Shown piece by piece: positions 8,462 through 17,347 of a DNA stretch of 64,000 nt. Position 1 is the stretch's first letter; each line of letters opens with the position of its first letter. Where the stretch lies: the NCBI GenBank assembly GCA_023436225.1, contig JAEZKA010000056.1, positions 115,972-179,971 of the forward strand. The letters are read 5' to 3'. A program made the translations under genes and the position numbers. Source of the DNA: Bacillota bacterium. GTDB lineage: Bacteria; Bacillota; Clostridia; Lachnospirales; Lachnospiraceae. Under the pieces are notes generated by a model that ran no database searches, was not told where the DNA came from, and saw only the letters and a list, made by a program, of their open reading frames with translations.

Positions 8462-9466
8462 TTACGATAGAATATTAAACTGAAAGACCTGGTCAAAGGA
8501 ACGAAGGGTTTTAAAATTACCTTTAGCCGTCAAATCACCGGACATAAATGCCCCCTGGAAGGTAATCCTGCCCAACACCAATTTGTTCATTACTGCGTGT
8601 GTCGTCTTTGCAACTACATCGGCATCTGGTTTCTCGCCATAATAGCATTTGAGACGTTTATTATCAATCTCAACCACAAGATTCTTCTTCTTATCAGAAA
8701 GCTGTATGGAATAGGAAGCAACAAAGTCATCCAGAGGATGGAAGTTATCCTTTAAATTCTTAATAAATTCCTGGCCGCCTTCCCCGTCTCCACCTGTATC
8801 CAGCATTTCCTTAAATAACTGGGTTAGCTCCTCAATATCCTCTTTCTGCTTCTTTACATAGGTATCATCTGAGACATAAACCGATAGCTGCTCACTCTCC
8901 TGGGGCGTGAGCGTAATCGAGCTACTGCGAAGGACATTCTGCTTAATTGCAGCATTACTGGTAGGAAGCGTCTTCGTCTTTTGGTGAATGGTACGATAGA
9001 AGGCTTCCGCTTTCTTCTCTATTATATCTAAATAATCCTTGTTTGTCTCAAAGTCTACATGATCCTCCACATAGGCTCCCAGACCACTGACCGGAAGTCC
9101 TCCCAAGGTCTCCCAAGCCTTTATCATGTAAAGCTCCGCATCTCTCTCTCCATAGGTATTCGCTATGGCTACGGGAAGCATATAAAGCTTACCGATCTTA
9201 TCCTTATCTGCGTAAAGCCAGCAGGCATCCAGAAACTGCTGCATTAGACCGCCGATTCCGAACCACTCTACGGTGGTTGCCAGAATAACACCATCCGCTT
9301 CCTTTAAGGTCTTAGGAAGCATTGATATTGCATTCTTCTCTTCATAGAGGTTGTACCGGGTAACCTGTACCCGAAGCTCCTCCAATACTGTAGTAAGCTT
9401 ACTCATTACATAGAGTGTCGGATCTTCAATTAATCCTCTCCCTCCGTAATAGATATTAATTTTCAT
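8462..9466 (-). CDS. Flavodoxin-like FMN reductase fused to an SCP2-like domain
   Basis: 334 residues. The first ~190 have a flavodoxin-like fold similar to NADPH-dependent FMN reductases: KINIYYGG at the start, ADGVILATTVEWFGIGG as the flavin-loop region, and a GGLPVSGLGAYVED segment. A linker of about 60 residues follows. The C-terminal ~100 residues (LVVEIDNKRLKCYYGEKPDADV to the end) match the SCP2 sterol/lipid-binding fold. GGAGAGG precedes the ATG. The reaction is unknown; a redox enzyme acting on a hydrophobic ligand is an inference from the fusion. Confidence 0.75.
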   Translation of the reverse strand: MKINIYYGGRGLIEDPTLYVMSKLTTVLEELRVQVTRYNLYEEKNAISMLPKTLKEADGVILATTVEWFGIGGLMQQFLDACWLYADKDKIGKLYMLPVAIANTYGERDAELYMIKAWETLGGLPVSGLGAYVEDHVDFETNKDYLDIIEKKAEAFYRTIHQKTKTLPTSNAAIKQNVLRSSSITLTPQESEQLSVYVSDDTYVKKQKEDIEELTQLFKEMLDTGGDGEGGQEFIKNLKDNFHPLDDFVASYSIQLSDKKKNLVVEIDNKRLKCYYGEKPDADVVAKTTHAVMNKLVLGRITFQGAFMSGDLTAKGNFKTLRSFDQVFQFNILS

Positions 9467-9581
9467 GCAATAACCTCTCCTCCTGCTGTAGATATCTAAC
9501 TATTTACTAAACTTTATCCATGCTGCTATGGTAAGCAGCCTCTTTATTCAATCGTGCACTCCAAATTCACAGCATAAATAC

Positions 9582-10724
9582 TCATATATTTTGTGATGGT
9601 TGATCGATCCCCGTTCTTTTACTGGAACGACGATATACGAGAGCCGATAATAATATACCCGCCAAAAATCCTCCGACATGGGCTGCCATATCAATCTGTG
9701 TATTAACAATACCTCCATAGAGACTGAAGATAGCGAACAGCGCCATCTGTCTTGCACTGATATCCTCCAATCGTCCACGGTTAATTGCTACGATAAACAG
9801 CATGGCACCTACTACACCGAAGATGGCACCGGAGGCACCGATGGAGAACGTTGAATTCCCAATCAGGTATTGGCCATTTTCCTTCCACATATTATAACTG
9901 ATGGAGGTTATCCCTGCAATAATACCCGTACCAAAATAAAGGAAAAGGTATTTTAGCTTGCCGACTGCCCGTTCTAAATTATCACCAACGAATAACAACA
10001 CCAGCATATTATTGAAGAGATGTTCAAAATCCGAATGCATAAACATCGAGGTAAGCACCCGATAATATTCCTTCTCTATAATCACATAATACCAGGATAA
10101 TGCACCCTTCCCAAGCATTCTCCCCTCCCCGCCAAGGAGCGGGGTATAGTGAAGAATAAGGAAGGCAATCACATTAATAACTATGATCGTCGTATTGATT
10201 AACGTAAATAATTTAAATTGTGAACGAACACGGGTAGCCCTTCCCGGATTTGGATTATATCCTACATCAGAGGTTGAATTATCATACATTGGCTTCTGCC
10301 TCAATGCTCTTTGATGCTCTTCCTCCACCAGTGCTTCCTCAATTTGATCTCGTATTGTAATAAATTCATTGGTACTCGTCTCATAGATGATTAATCGGCT
10401 GGTCGTAAGATCAATAATCCAATGCTGATCCTCCCCGATATCCGTGCACAGGTGCTTCACCCTGTCCACTTCAGTGGTTAGTATTAAGGTAAGTAATCGA
10501 ATTCGATTGGGATACGGCTCCCTGTGAAAACTATTCTTAATCTGCTCCAGAATGTGCGTATATTGCTCCTTACCAAGTTCAGTACCTGTCAAAGTCTTGA
10601 TGACGGAAACTACGGTAACCACCATATCCTCGATAAGATAGAACAAGTATATTCCCGTTGTATTTGAGTTAATTCTTCGATACCCCAGATTCATGAAGAT
10701 TTGTTCCAGTCTCTCTTCTATCAT
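9582..10724 (-). CDS. Rhomboid family intramembrane serine protease
   Basis: 380 residues. A soluble N-terminal domain of about 170 residues is followed by six or seven membrane helices. Rhomboid hallmarks are HLFNNMLVLLFVGDNLE in helix 2, the catalytic serine in GASGAIFGVVGA (about residue 300) and the catalytic histidine in AAHVGGFLAG (about 350). It cleaves membrane-spanning substrates within the bilayer, and the family includes B. subtilis GluP. The N-terminal domain is unlike a known sensor and may be cytoplasmic. Probably monocistronic, since glpK ends 80 bp upstream with its own start region. Confidence 0.93.
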   Translation of the reverse strand: MIEERLEQIFMNLGYRRINSNTTGIYLFYLIEDMVVTVVSVIKTLTGTELGKEQYTHILEQIKNSFHREPYPNRIRLLTLILTTEVDRVKHLCTDIGEDQHWIIDLTTSRLIIYETSTNEFITIRDQIEEALVEEEHQRALRQKPMYDNSTSDVGYNPNPGRATRVRSQFKLFTLINTTIIVINVIAFLILHYTPLLGGEGRMLGKGALSWYYVIIEKEYYRVLTSMFMHSDFEHLFNNMLVLLFVGDNLERAVGKLKYLFLYFGTGIIAGITSISYNMWKENGQYLIGNSTFSIGASGAIFGVVGAMLFIVAINRGRLEDISARQMALFAIFSLYGGIVNTQIDMAAHVGGFLAGILLSALVYRRSSKRTGIDQPSQNI

Positions 10725-10804
10725 TCCATCATCCTTTTTCTGTTATACGGGTCGTATTAAACCCTTTGATTAGCCATGTATTTGTAATATTTATCTCTAA
10801 TTCG

Positions 10805-12301
10805 CTACTCCTGATCCTCCCAAGTGAAGGAACGCTTTACTGCCTTCTTCCAGCCTGCAATTAGCTTGTTTCTCTTCTCTTCATCCATGTCCGGTCGGAA
10901 GGTCTCGGCCAATGCCCAATTTGCTTTAATCTCCTCCTGATCCTTCCAGAAGCCGACTGCGAGACCGGCAAGATACGCCGCACCAAGTGCAGTAGTCTCG
11001 ATACATTCCGGCTTGTGAACCTCGGTATTCAGAATATCTGCCTGGAATTGCATTAGGAATCGATTGGCGCATGCACCACCGTCTACCTTTAAGGATTTTA
11101 GGGTCAGCATAGAATCACTTTCCATCGCCCTAAGTACATCCTGGGTCTGGTAAGCGATTGCTTCTAAGGTTGCTCTGATGATATGGTCCTTATTGCAGCC
11201 GCGGGTGATCCCTACGATAGTACCTCTTGCATACTGATCCCAGTAAGGCGCTCCGAGTCCGGTAAAGGAAGGAACTACATAGACACCATTCGAATCAGGT
11301 ACTTGTAATGCACATTTCTCACTCTCAGCTGCAGAGCGTATTAGCTGTAGCTCATCCCTCAACCATTGGATAGCAGCACCTGCTACGAACACGCTTCCTT
11401 CTAATGCATAATTAACCTCAGAGCCGGTGGATGCAGCAATGGTGGTAATTAGTCCATGCTGAGACATAATCGCTTCCTTGCCCGTATTCATGAGTAAGAA
11501 GCAACCGGTTCCATAAGTGTTCTTCACCTCACCCCGGCCAAAGCAGCACTGACCAAAAAGTGCAGCCTGCTGATCACCTGCTGCTCCTGCAATCGCAATC
11601 GCATCACCGAATAGAGAGCGGTCAGAATAGCCATAAATACAGCTGGAGGGCTTAACCTCTGGAAGCATCTGGACTGGAATATCCAGTTCGGCAAGTATCT
11701 TCTCATCCCAGGTAAGTTTTTTAATATCATAAAGCATGGTTCTTGATGCATTGGTATAATCCGTGACAAAGGTCTTACCTTTCGTCAGGTTCCATATAAT
11801 CCAGGTATCAACAGTACCAAACAGGAGCTCACCAGCCTTCGCCTGCTCCCTTGTCCCTTCAACATGGTCGAGAATCCATTTAATCTTCGTTCCTGAGAAG
11901 TATGCATCCGGGATCAATCCCGTCTTCTCCTTAATATAAGACTCATAGCCCTTCGCCTTCAGCTCCTCCACCATATCCGATGTTCTGCGACACTGCCATA
12001 CAATCGCATTGTACACCGGCTGTCCGGTCAACTTGTTCCATACAATCGTGGTCTCTCGCTGATTCGTAATGCCGATGGATGCAATCTCATTCGCATTAAT
12101 ACCAAGCTTCGCCATCGCCTCAGTCGCTACAGAAATTAAAGAAGACCAGATCTCCATCGGATCATGCTCCACCCAGCCGGGCTTCGGATAAATCTGCGTA
12201 AATTCTTTCTGTGCGACGCTCTTCATTTTCCCCTTTTTATCAAAAATAATACATCTCGAACTTGTTGTACCTTGATCAAGTGCCATAACATATTGTTTCA
12301 T
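10805..12301 (-). CDS. glpK: Glycerol kinase
   Basis: 498 residues from the ATG at 12301, which has GGAGG six nt upstream. FGGY kinase motifs include [16 protein letters not shown] at the N-terminus, the glycerol-binding block with GITNQRETT, the second signature [10 protein letters not shown] near residue 245 and [11 protein letters not shown]. It phosphorylates glycerol to sn-glycerol 3-phosphate. No glpF or glpD is adjacent. A 9-bp inverted repeat 95 bp upstream is a possible operator. Confidence 0.97.
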   Translation of the reverse strand: MKQYVMALDQGTTSSRCIIFDKKGKMKSVAQKEFTQIYPKPGWVEHDPMEIWSSLISVATEAMAKLGINANEIASIGITNQRETTIVWNKLTGQPVYNAIVWQCRRTSDMVEELKAKGYESYIKEKTGLIPDAYFSGTKIKWILDHVEGTREQAKAGELLFGTVDTWIIWNLTKGKTFVTDYTNASRTMLYDIKKLTWDEKILAELDIPVQMLPEVKPSSCIYGYSDRSLFGDAIAIAGAAGDQQAALFGQCCFGRGEVKNTYGTGCFLLMNTGKEAIMSQHGLITTIAASTGSEVNYALEGSVFVAGAAIQWLRDELQLIRSAAESEKCALQVPDSNGVYVVPSFTGLGAPYWDQYARGTIVGITRGCNKDHIIRATLEAIAYQTQDVLRAMESDSMLTLKSLKVDGGACANRFLMQFQADILNTEVHKPECIETTALGAAYLAGLAVGFWKDQEEIKANWALAETFRPDMDEEKRNKLIAGWKKAVKRSFTWEDQE

Positions 12302-12395
12302 CCCATACCTCCAACACATAATAATCTTTCACCATGCATGTCCATAATTATGAACTACTTATGTTTTGTCTCTTTTGGTCTAGCTTTCTATGTAG

Positions 12396-12421
12396 TTATA
12401 TCAGTACAATTCCTGATATAA
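12396..12421. promoter_or_regulatory. Operator-like inverted repeat upstream of glpK
   Basis: TTATATCAG (12396-12404) and CTGATATAA (12413-12421) form a perfect 9+9 palindrome with an 8-bp gap. It lies in the glpK upstream region with no U-tract, which suits a dimeric repressor or activator site better than a terminator. Confidence 0.4.
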
Positions 12422-12566
12422 ATTCTAAATCAAACCATTCTAATATGCCCATCCATTTCATTAGAATATGTTTGTCCCTTTTAAGTTTATGCCTAGGATG
12501 ATGCAGGCACAAATCTTCGAATTAACCGTCATTTGGTGTAAATTATGTGTTTCACTATATCACACA

Positions 12567-12827
12567 TTACCTTAATACAGACATTACAATTACTACAATT
12601 GCACATACTGCAAGGATTATATCTAATATCAGCAAAACCCAGTAGAATATCTGTCCACCAATCTTATCATGCATTTTTGATTTAAGCTTTAGTACGGTAT
12701 TTACGATTAAGATAGCAGCAAACAGTAAAAGCACTACACCTTTGACAACAGCATTCCCTACGAAGTTACCGATAACTAGGAATGCCAATAATATCGCTGC
12801 ATGCATTATATCGTATCGTCTCTTCAT
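12567..12827 (-). CDS. Small two- to three-helix membrane protein (unknown)
   Basis: 86 residues, ATG with GGAGG six nt upstream. It starts with the basic MKRRYD and has hydrophobic stretches at about 8-22, 27-43 and 58-83, separated by the charged LKLKSKMHDKIGG. I do not recognise the family. It has its own upstream promoter (12995-13023), a 160-nt leader and no co-transcribed partner. Probably an integral membrane protein; function unknown. Confidence 0.75.
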   Translation of the reverse strand: MKRRYDIMHAAILLAFLVIGNFVGNAVVKGVVLLLFAAILIVNTVLKLKSKMHDKIGGQIFYWVLLILDIILAVCAIVVIVMSVLR

Positions 12828-12903
12828 ACTAATCCTCCATTCTGCCGCTAACCCACAAGCTTTAGATTGAAAAACTTCACTTTTATTGTGGATGACAGCA
12901 CAA

Positions 12904-12929
12904 ATTCATGACAATAGAAAGTGCGCAAA
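12904..12929 (+). repeat. Dispersed intergenic repeat, copy 1
   Basis: ATTCATGACAATAGAAAGTG followed by CGCAAA. It matches the sequence at 36527-36552 at 24 of 26 positions, and 54079-54104 more loosely. In the leader of the small membrane protein gene ATAGAAAG can pair with the CTTTCTAT just after it. Confidence 0.5.
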
Positions 12930-12994
12930 GCAGGCTTTCTATCAATGGTCAATTGGAAAATGTTCATGATATAACATCGCATAATTACACTTTT

Positions 12995-13023
12995 ATTGTA
13001 ACCTTTTGATCCAATATTTACAA
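12995..13023 (-). promoter_or_regulatory. Promoter of the small membrane protein gene
   Basis: Minus strand TTGTAA (13018-13023), 17-bp spacer, TACAAT (12995-13000). The rest of the 12828-13300 gap holds no gene that I can support: only this promoter, the repeat above and the terminator at 13190. Confidence 0.55.
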
Positions 13024-13189
13024 GGTTTTTGTATGTGGCAAGCCCCGATATTTGTAAGTGGCTTACGATAATTATGACGTTATTTTCAATCGTTTATTAA
13101 ATAGCATACGATCGATCGCTTGAAACAATACCAACCATTTGTAGAGAGTTGTAAAAGTTATTAAATAAGAATGCTTTTCCGTTAAATTG

Positions 13190-13221
13190 ATTCAGGCCCT
13201 GCACTACTGCAGAGCCTGAAT
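13190..13221 (-). terminator. Hairpin downstream of the FHA gene, end of the Tad operon
   Basis: TTCAGGCCCTGCA pairs with TGCAGAGCCTGAA around CTAC. The minus-strand 3' flank is only moderately T-rich. It lies 80 bp past the last Tad gene and is probably the operon terminator. Confidence 0.65.
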
Positions 13222-13300
13222 TATTTATCTTATACATGTCCTTTGTTACTTTGAAGCAGTGCAAAATTCTCTGGATTGTACTTCATCACTCACTTATCAG

Positions 13301-14818
13301 CTAGTTCAAACAGAATTCAAAATTTAGGTTCGCCAGCGCTACCCTGTCCCCATTTATGATTTCCTTCTTCTCATAGGAAGTAAGCAACCTTTCATTGACA
13401 AAGGTTCCATTGGTAGAATTTAAATCGGTGATATAATACTTATCCTCTTCCTTCGTAAGCTTGGCATGATATCGACTGACTACGTTTTTTTCAAGGCAGT
13501 AATCCACATTTTTGCGAAGTTTTCCGATAAAAAAGGGGAATTCCTCAATGCATATGGAAGCGTACTGCTCCTCGTCTGGGGACTTAAGAAGAATCTTAGC
13601 TGTATCCACGGGTTGCTCTTTGACATCGCTTAATAAGCAGGTAGGATTGTAATCCTCCTGTATTACAGACTCCTCTTCCTTTGGTGAAGCTTTGATCTCT
13701 TCCTGATAGGAAACCTCATCAGAGGTATCGTTGAGCTCTCTCCATAGGTTATACTCTCTTTTTGTTAGTTGTGTGATATCCAGATGTGGTTTTCTTAATA
13801 CCATATTGTCTGCATTATCCTTCTTTATCGGTATCGAATCCATATAATCTTGTCTGGGGTCGATATACTCGCTCCTCGTTATAATCTTAGCCAGCTTATT
13901 CTCTTTGCTCCAAAGCTTTCGCATCAGATATCCTTCCGCACACAGCAGAATTAATATTAATCCTATTAGCCTACTAAATTCAATCTGTTCGCTGTAAGAG
14001 TTATAGAAAACACCGGATGTAAAGCCAAGAATAAGAAGCAGTAATCCGATTAAACCGCATATTCCCGTAAGAATATAGATTGTCCTCGGATAATAGGAGA
14101 CTTCCGCTTCCTCTTCCAGCTTCTCCATTACAACCGGAATATTGTCAATATAACACTCCTTATGCTTTTCTATGGATCCGGGCCCCTTTGACTTACCTAG
14201 TCCAGGTTCGTATTCCAATCTCTCTGGTGTTTGTATCTCCGTTTCCGAGGCTTTGACCTTTGTTGGAGTCTCTACTTTCATTTGCTTATGCAACACCTCT
14301 TTCATATGGGCAAAGGTGTAACCCTCCTCCTTGCTGACGGCATAGAGCCGGTATACAAGAAGTACTGCCTCCTTATCGTTGTAATCAACCTTATTCATTA
14401 GATATTCCAACAGTCCGCTCATCTGCTCCCTGCTATCTTTACGATAACCTGTTAAAAAGCATAAGCTTGGACAATTTGTAACCACATCGATGTAAATATA
14501 CTCCACATTTATGATAAAGTCGTCCTCAGGAAGGAGATGTTCATAAGCCAATTCGATCGTGTTTAATAAGACGGATACCAATTGCTTAAGCTGATCGTAG
14601 GATAAGGTAATCTTCGCAAATAAATTCTGCATGGATTGTTTTCCGGTAATATCATAATAATACAAGGTCTTATTATCCATAAAGTGCTGCTGCAAAGGGA
14701 GTACTCCGGCTAAGGCTTGATTCTCAAGCATACGAATGCAATAAGGCTCCTTGGGCTGCTCCTCCTCTGTAATAACCATATAATTATGCTTGAGGTCCTT
14801 TCTATACTCTACTACCAT
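13301..14818 (-). CDS. FHA domain protein with N-terminal DUF6382-like domain
   Basis: 505 residues from the ATG at 14818 (GGGAGGAATT just upstream; the longer frame to 14830 contains that site). Residues ~1-180 match the domain seen in Lachnospiraceae Tad loci (DUF6382). Two hydrophobic segments lie near 245-290. The C-terminus is an FHA phosphothreonine-binding domain with FIGKLRKNVDYCL, SRYHAKL and DLNSTNGTFVN. It probably reads Ser/Thr phosphorylation to control pilus assembly. No kinase or phosphatase gene is in this window. It is the last gene of the Tad operon. Confidence 0.87.
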   Translation of the reverse strand: MVVEYRKDLKHNYMVITEEEQPKEPYCIRMLENQALAGVLPLQQHFMDNKTLYYYDITGKQSMQNLFAKITLSYDQLKQLVSVLLNTIELAYEHLLPEDDFIINVEYIYIDVVTNCPSLCFLTGYRKDSREQMSGLLEYLMNKVDYNDKEAVLLVYRLYAVSKEEGYTFAHMKEVLHKQMKVETPTKVKASETEIQTPERLEYEPGLGKSKGPGSIEKHKECYIDNIPVVMEKLEEEAEVSYYPRTIYILTGICGLIGLLLLILGFTSGVFYNSYSEQIEFSRLIGLILILLCAEGYLMRKLWSKENKLAKIITRSEYIDPRQDYMDSIPIKKDNADNMVLRKPHLDITQLTKREYNLWRELNDTSDEVSYQEEIKASPKEEESVIQEDYNPTCLLSDVKEQPVDTAKILLKSPDEEQYASICIEEFPFFIGKLRKNVDYCLEKNVVSRYHAKLTKEEDKYYITDLNSTNGTFVNERLLTSYEKKEIINGDRVALANLNFEFCLN

Positions 14819-14904
14819 AATTCCTCCCATGCTTTGTTAATAACGATTAGCCGTTCTGCCAATGAAGGCATATGTTCTTGCAGCTATACCGGATACTCTG
14901 ATAT

Positions 14905-15483
14905 TTAATCCACAGCACCTTTACGGAAAAACACCTCGATTTTATTCTTCAGTTCATCGACTCCCTTAATCTGCGATGCTGTATCTAGAATAACTTCACA
15001 TACACGTATTGTTTCTGCCGGATCATGAAGCGGATACTCTCCAGATATCACCTTATGGGAATTGGATGCCATCAACTCCCTGACCCAAGGAATCGATATT
15101 GGGGTATTTATCCGGCTGGATATCGAAAGCTTCGTGCTTTCCACTGTTGCTTCAATATCTGCTACCTTTGTTAAAAACAATCCTTTACTTAGCTCCCTCT
15201 GAAGATATGCCTCAAGCTCCTGCTCCTCATCCTTGCTGTCCTCCTGCCACAGATCAAAAATTTCCTGATCCTTGATATGCTCATAATCGATTTCAGCCGT
15301 TTCCAGTTCAGACTCATGCTTCATGATAAGTCCCGCCTTATGTAATGTTATATCGACAGCACCCTGTATCCGGCATAAGTCATGAAGATAGAACGACAGA
15401 TAAAGTAATGCAAAGACTGTGAGGATTACGATTGGCATAACAAATGCCGCCTCTACTGTAATACTGGCTTTACAGGTCTTCAT
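14905..15483 (-). CDS. TadE-like pseudopilin (second copy)
   Basis: 192 residues. The N-terminus CKASITVEAAFVMPIVILT is a TadE-like prepilin segment with one membrane helix, and the rest is a polar extracellular domain rich in Glu and Lys. Its start overlaps the upstream prepilin peptidase gene by 4 nt, indicating translational coupling. Established knowledge: TadE/TadF minor pseudopilins prime Flp pilus assembly. A second TadE-like gene lies upstream. Confidence 0.82.
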   Translation of the reverse strand: MKTCKASITVEAAFVMPIVILTVFALLYLSFYLHDLCRIQGAVDITLHKAGLIMKHESELETAEIDYEHIKDQEIFDLWQEDSKDEEQELEAYLQRELSKGLFLTKVADIEATVESTKLSISSRINTPISIPWVRELMASNSHKVISGEYPLHDPAETIRVCEVILDTASQIKGVDELKNKIEVFFRKGAVD

Positions 15484-15923
15484 ACCAACGCTCCTTTTGA
15501 AGCAAAGACTATAATAAGATACCCTGTAAACAGAAAAGGAATAAAGGGGATGCTCTTCTTACGATCAACTATCCTAAATATCAAAAGGAAGATGGACAGA
15601 ACAGCGGCAAGAAACAATGCGATACCAAATAATTCAAGATTGTTCCAGAAGCCCAGTCCAATGCCGGTTACGCAAAGCAATATTCCATCACCCATGCCAA
15701 TCTTTCCGGCAGTAATTTTACTGATCAGCAAAGTAACCAGTCCAACCGCCAGCCCACCGAGACAATCAACAACGCTTAACCTATCGATAAACGGTAAACA
15801 GACACCAGTCATTACCGCACCTATGCAAATCAGCCACAAAAGTACTCTTTTTTTGAATATGTCCTGTATAGCACAGATCAAAAGTAGTGCTCCCTGAATT
15901 AGCATTAATATCTTATCAGCCAT
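15480..15923 (-). CDS. A24 family prepilin peptidase (TadV/CpaA-like)
   Basis: 147 residues from the ATG at 15923, behind a GGGGG site. Four or more hydrophobic helices. The two catalytic aspartates of A24 aspartic peptidases are visible in ICAIQDIFKKRV (about residue 22) and KIGMGDGILL (about 84). The protein has only the peptidase core without the methylase domain, as usual for TadV/CpaA. It cleaves the leader of Flp1 and TadE-like pilins at the membrane. Confidence 0.88.
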   Translation of the reverse strand: MADKILMLIQGALLLICAIQDIFKKRVLLWLICIGAVMTGVCLPFIDRLSVVDCLGGLAVGLVTLLISKITAGKIGMGDGILLCVTGIGLGFWNNLELFGIALFLAAVLSIFLLIFRIVDRKKSIPFIPFLFTGYLIIVFASKGALV

Positions 15924-16062
15924 AAAATATCCCCCTGTATATTCACACATTTACTGCGACTATCAGCTTGTTTTTATCCGTATTACTCTTTTTATCAGTA
16001 TTACTGTTTTTACCATTATCCTATCAGTATTCATTCATGAATTTATCTCAGTTCTGACCTCT

Positions 16063-16941
16063 CTATTTACCACATCGCTTACAGGCTGGCCGATCACCAA
16101 TTTCTGATAAGGGTATTTCCTTTACATTTCTTTTAATTTTGGAGCAATCCCTCTTCGTATGATACCTAGTTCCATCCGAGGTTATATAATAGGCTCCATA
16201 AGGATTAAGCTCACCATCACAGCATCTCTCACAGGGGTAGTATTTACCTCCATTTTCATTTCTTTGTGTTGTTGGAAGCCCCGCTATTGCTGATACCGAT
16301 AACTTGATATGGGAACAGGTGGCACTTTTATGATACACGCTTCCGGTCTCGGTGATATAAACCATCGCCGTCTTCCCATTGTCCTCTTCCAAAGAATAAG
16401 TGGCAGCCACCTCATATCCGGTCCAAGCTCGGACCCTGACCCTCTGTAGCATTTCCATATCCTTGAAGGAAAAAAGCTTAATCGGAAAAACCACCTGATA
16501 ACGAACCAAAATATCAATAGAAGCTTCCTCTTTTAAAATCTCTGAATCCCGGAAGCTAATCCCTTCAAAGCCATCTTTGATACAGGAATGATTAATTCGA
16601 TCCACATCGAGGTATTGCTTAGCATAAAGCTTAAGAATCGCCTGATCCACAAGGGATTTTGCAAAGTCTCCAAGTCCGATCTCTATCTCCGTTCCAAGAA
16701 TTGTTTCATCAAAATTAAGCGCCTCCTCCATACCGGCAAAATCTTCATACACATAAGCGGTCTTTGCCATATTAAGGCTCATCTTTGTTATGGTTGACTG
16801 GATGTATTCCTGAAGAGTGAAGAGCTGAATAAAGTATAGGAAGCTAAGTAACGCAAATAGGAACAAGGGCATTACCAAGGCTGCCTCCACTGTTAGAGAT
16901 GCTTTACAGCTGTTATATTCTCCTTTTGTCCATAAGTCTCT
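16063..16941 (-). CDS. TadE-like pseudopilin with two C-terminal Cys/His repeats
   Basis: About 292 residues; the frame is open to a GTG at 16998, but neither start has a strong ribosome site. The prepilin segment is CKASLTVEAALVMPLFLFA. The last ~95 residues hold two similar modules: VYHKSATCSHIKLSV with a later YYPCERC, then RYHTKRDCSKIKRNV with RPACKRCG. Each pairs an upstream Y-H-x(4)-C with a CxxC, so zinc or another metal could be bound outside the cell. The adhesive or tip function is inferred from this architecture and the Tad context. Confidence 0.8.
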   Translation of the reverse strand, partial: RDLWTKGEYNSCKASLTVEAALVMPLFLFALLSFLYFIQLFTLQEYIQSTITKMSLNMAKTAYVYEDFAGMEEALNFDETILGTEIEIGLGDFAKSLVDQAILKLYAKQYLDVDRINHSCIKDGFEGISFRDSEILKEEASIDILVRYQVVFPIKLFSFKDMEMLQRVRVRAWTGYEVAATYSLEEDNGKTAMVYITETGSVYHKSATCSHIKLSVSAIAGLPTTQRNENGGKYYPCERCCDGELNPYGAYYITSDGTRYHTKRDCSKIKRNVKEIPLSEIGDRPACKRCGK

Positions 16942-17049
16942 CATCTGTGTGTTACCTATTATTCTCCTCCAACTGTTATCTATAACCCTTCGCAGCACCT
17001 AAATCTCATTTATTACCAGCTCTGTTTCAAGCTTTATTCTATTAATATC

Positions 17050-17263
17050 TTTTGGACTGGGATGTCCGTTCTTCCGTTGATTTGTTGTCAGCAAATGATT
17101 TCTTGGAGAGAGTATTCTTTTTATAGTTTTTATTTTAATGGTTTATTGCTTTATGGTTTATTATTTGAATTTGTTATTATTGAATTTGCTATTATTGAAT
17201 TTGGTAATGATGAATTCAAATTGATTAATTCAATTAGAGAAGAGCGGACATCCCAGTCCAAAA
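17050..17263. repeat. 25-bp inverted repeat flanking a ~165-bp AT-rich segment
   Basis: Left arm 17050-17074 and right arm 17239-17263: the outer 19 bp (TTTTGGACTGGGATGTCCG) are perfectly complementary, then one G-T pair and five more pairs. The enclosed DNA is low-complexity with imperfect tandem units of TATTATTGAATTTG (about 15 bp). It sits in the 400-bp gap between DUF5702 and TadE-like genes of the Tad operon. No transposase and no clear target duplication. It may be a long-range RNA stem, a MITE-like remnant or an invertible segment. Confidence 0.85.
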
Positions 17264-17347
17264 GAGAAATTTTATGCTTGTATTACCTCTCCAAGCTCTG
17301 TATCCATGATCAGATTGTCCCTTTCTTGGTTTAGCTTGCCTCATGTA

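Noticed and set aside
1981..12520. GCAGGCACAA occurs three times in intergenic DNA (near 1988, 4231 and 12503)
   Set aside because: Only ten bases, flanks do not match, and positions relative to genes differ, so chance cannot be excluded.
17062..17334. 90-codon plus-strand ORF inside the Tad operon gap
   Set aside because: It lies within the inverted-repeat segment, has low-complexity FVIIEFAIIEFGNDEF-type content and no ribosome site, so it is read as a by-product of the AT-rich repeats.
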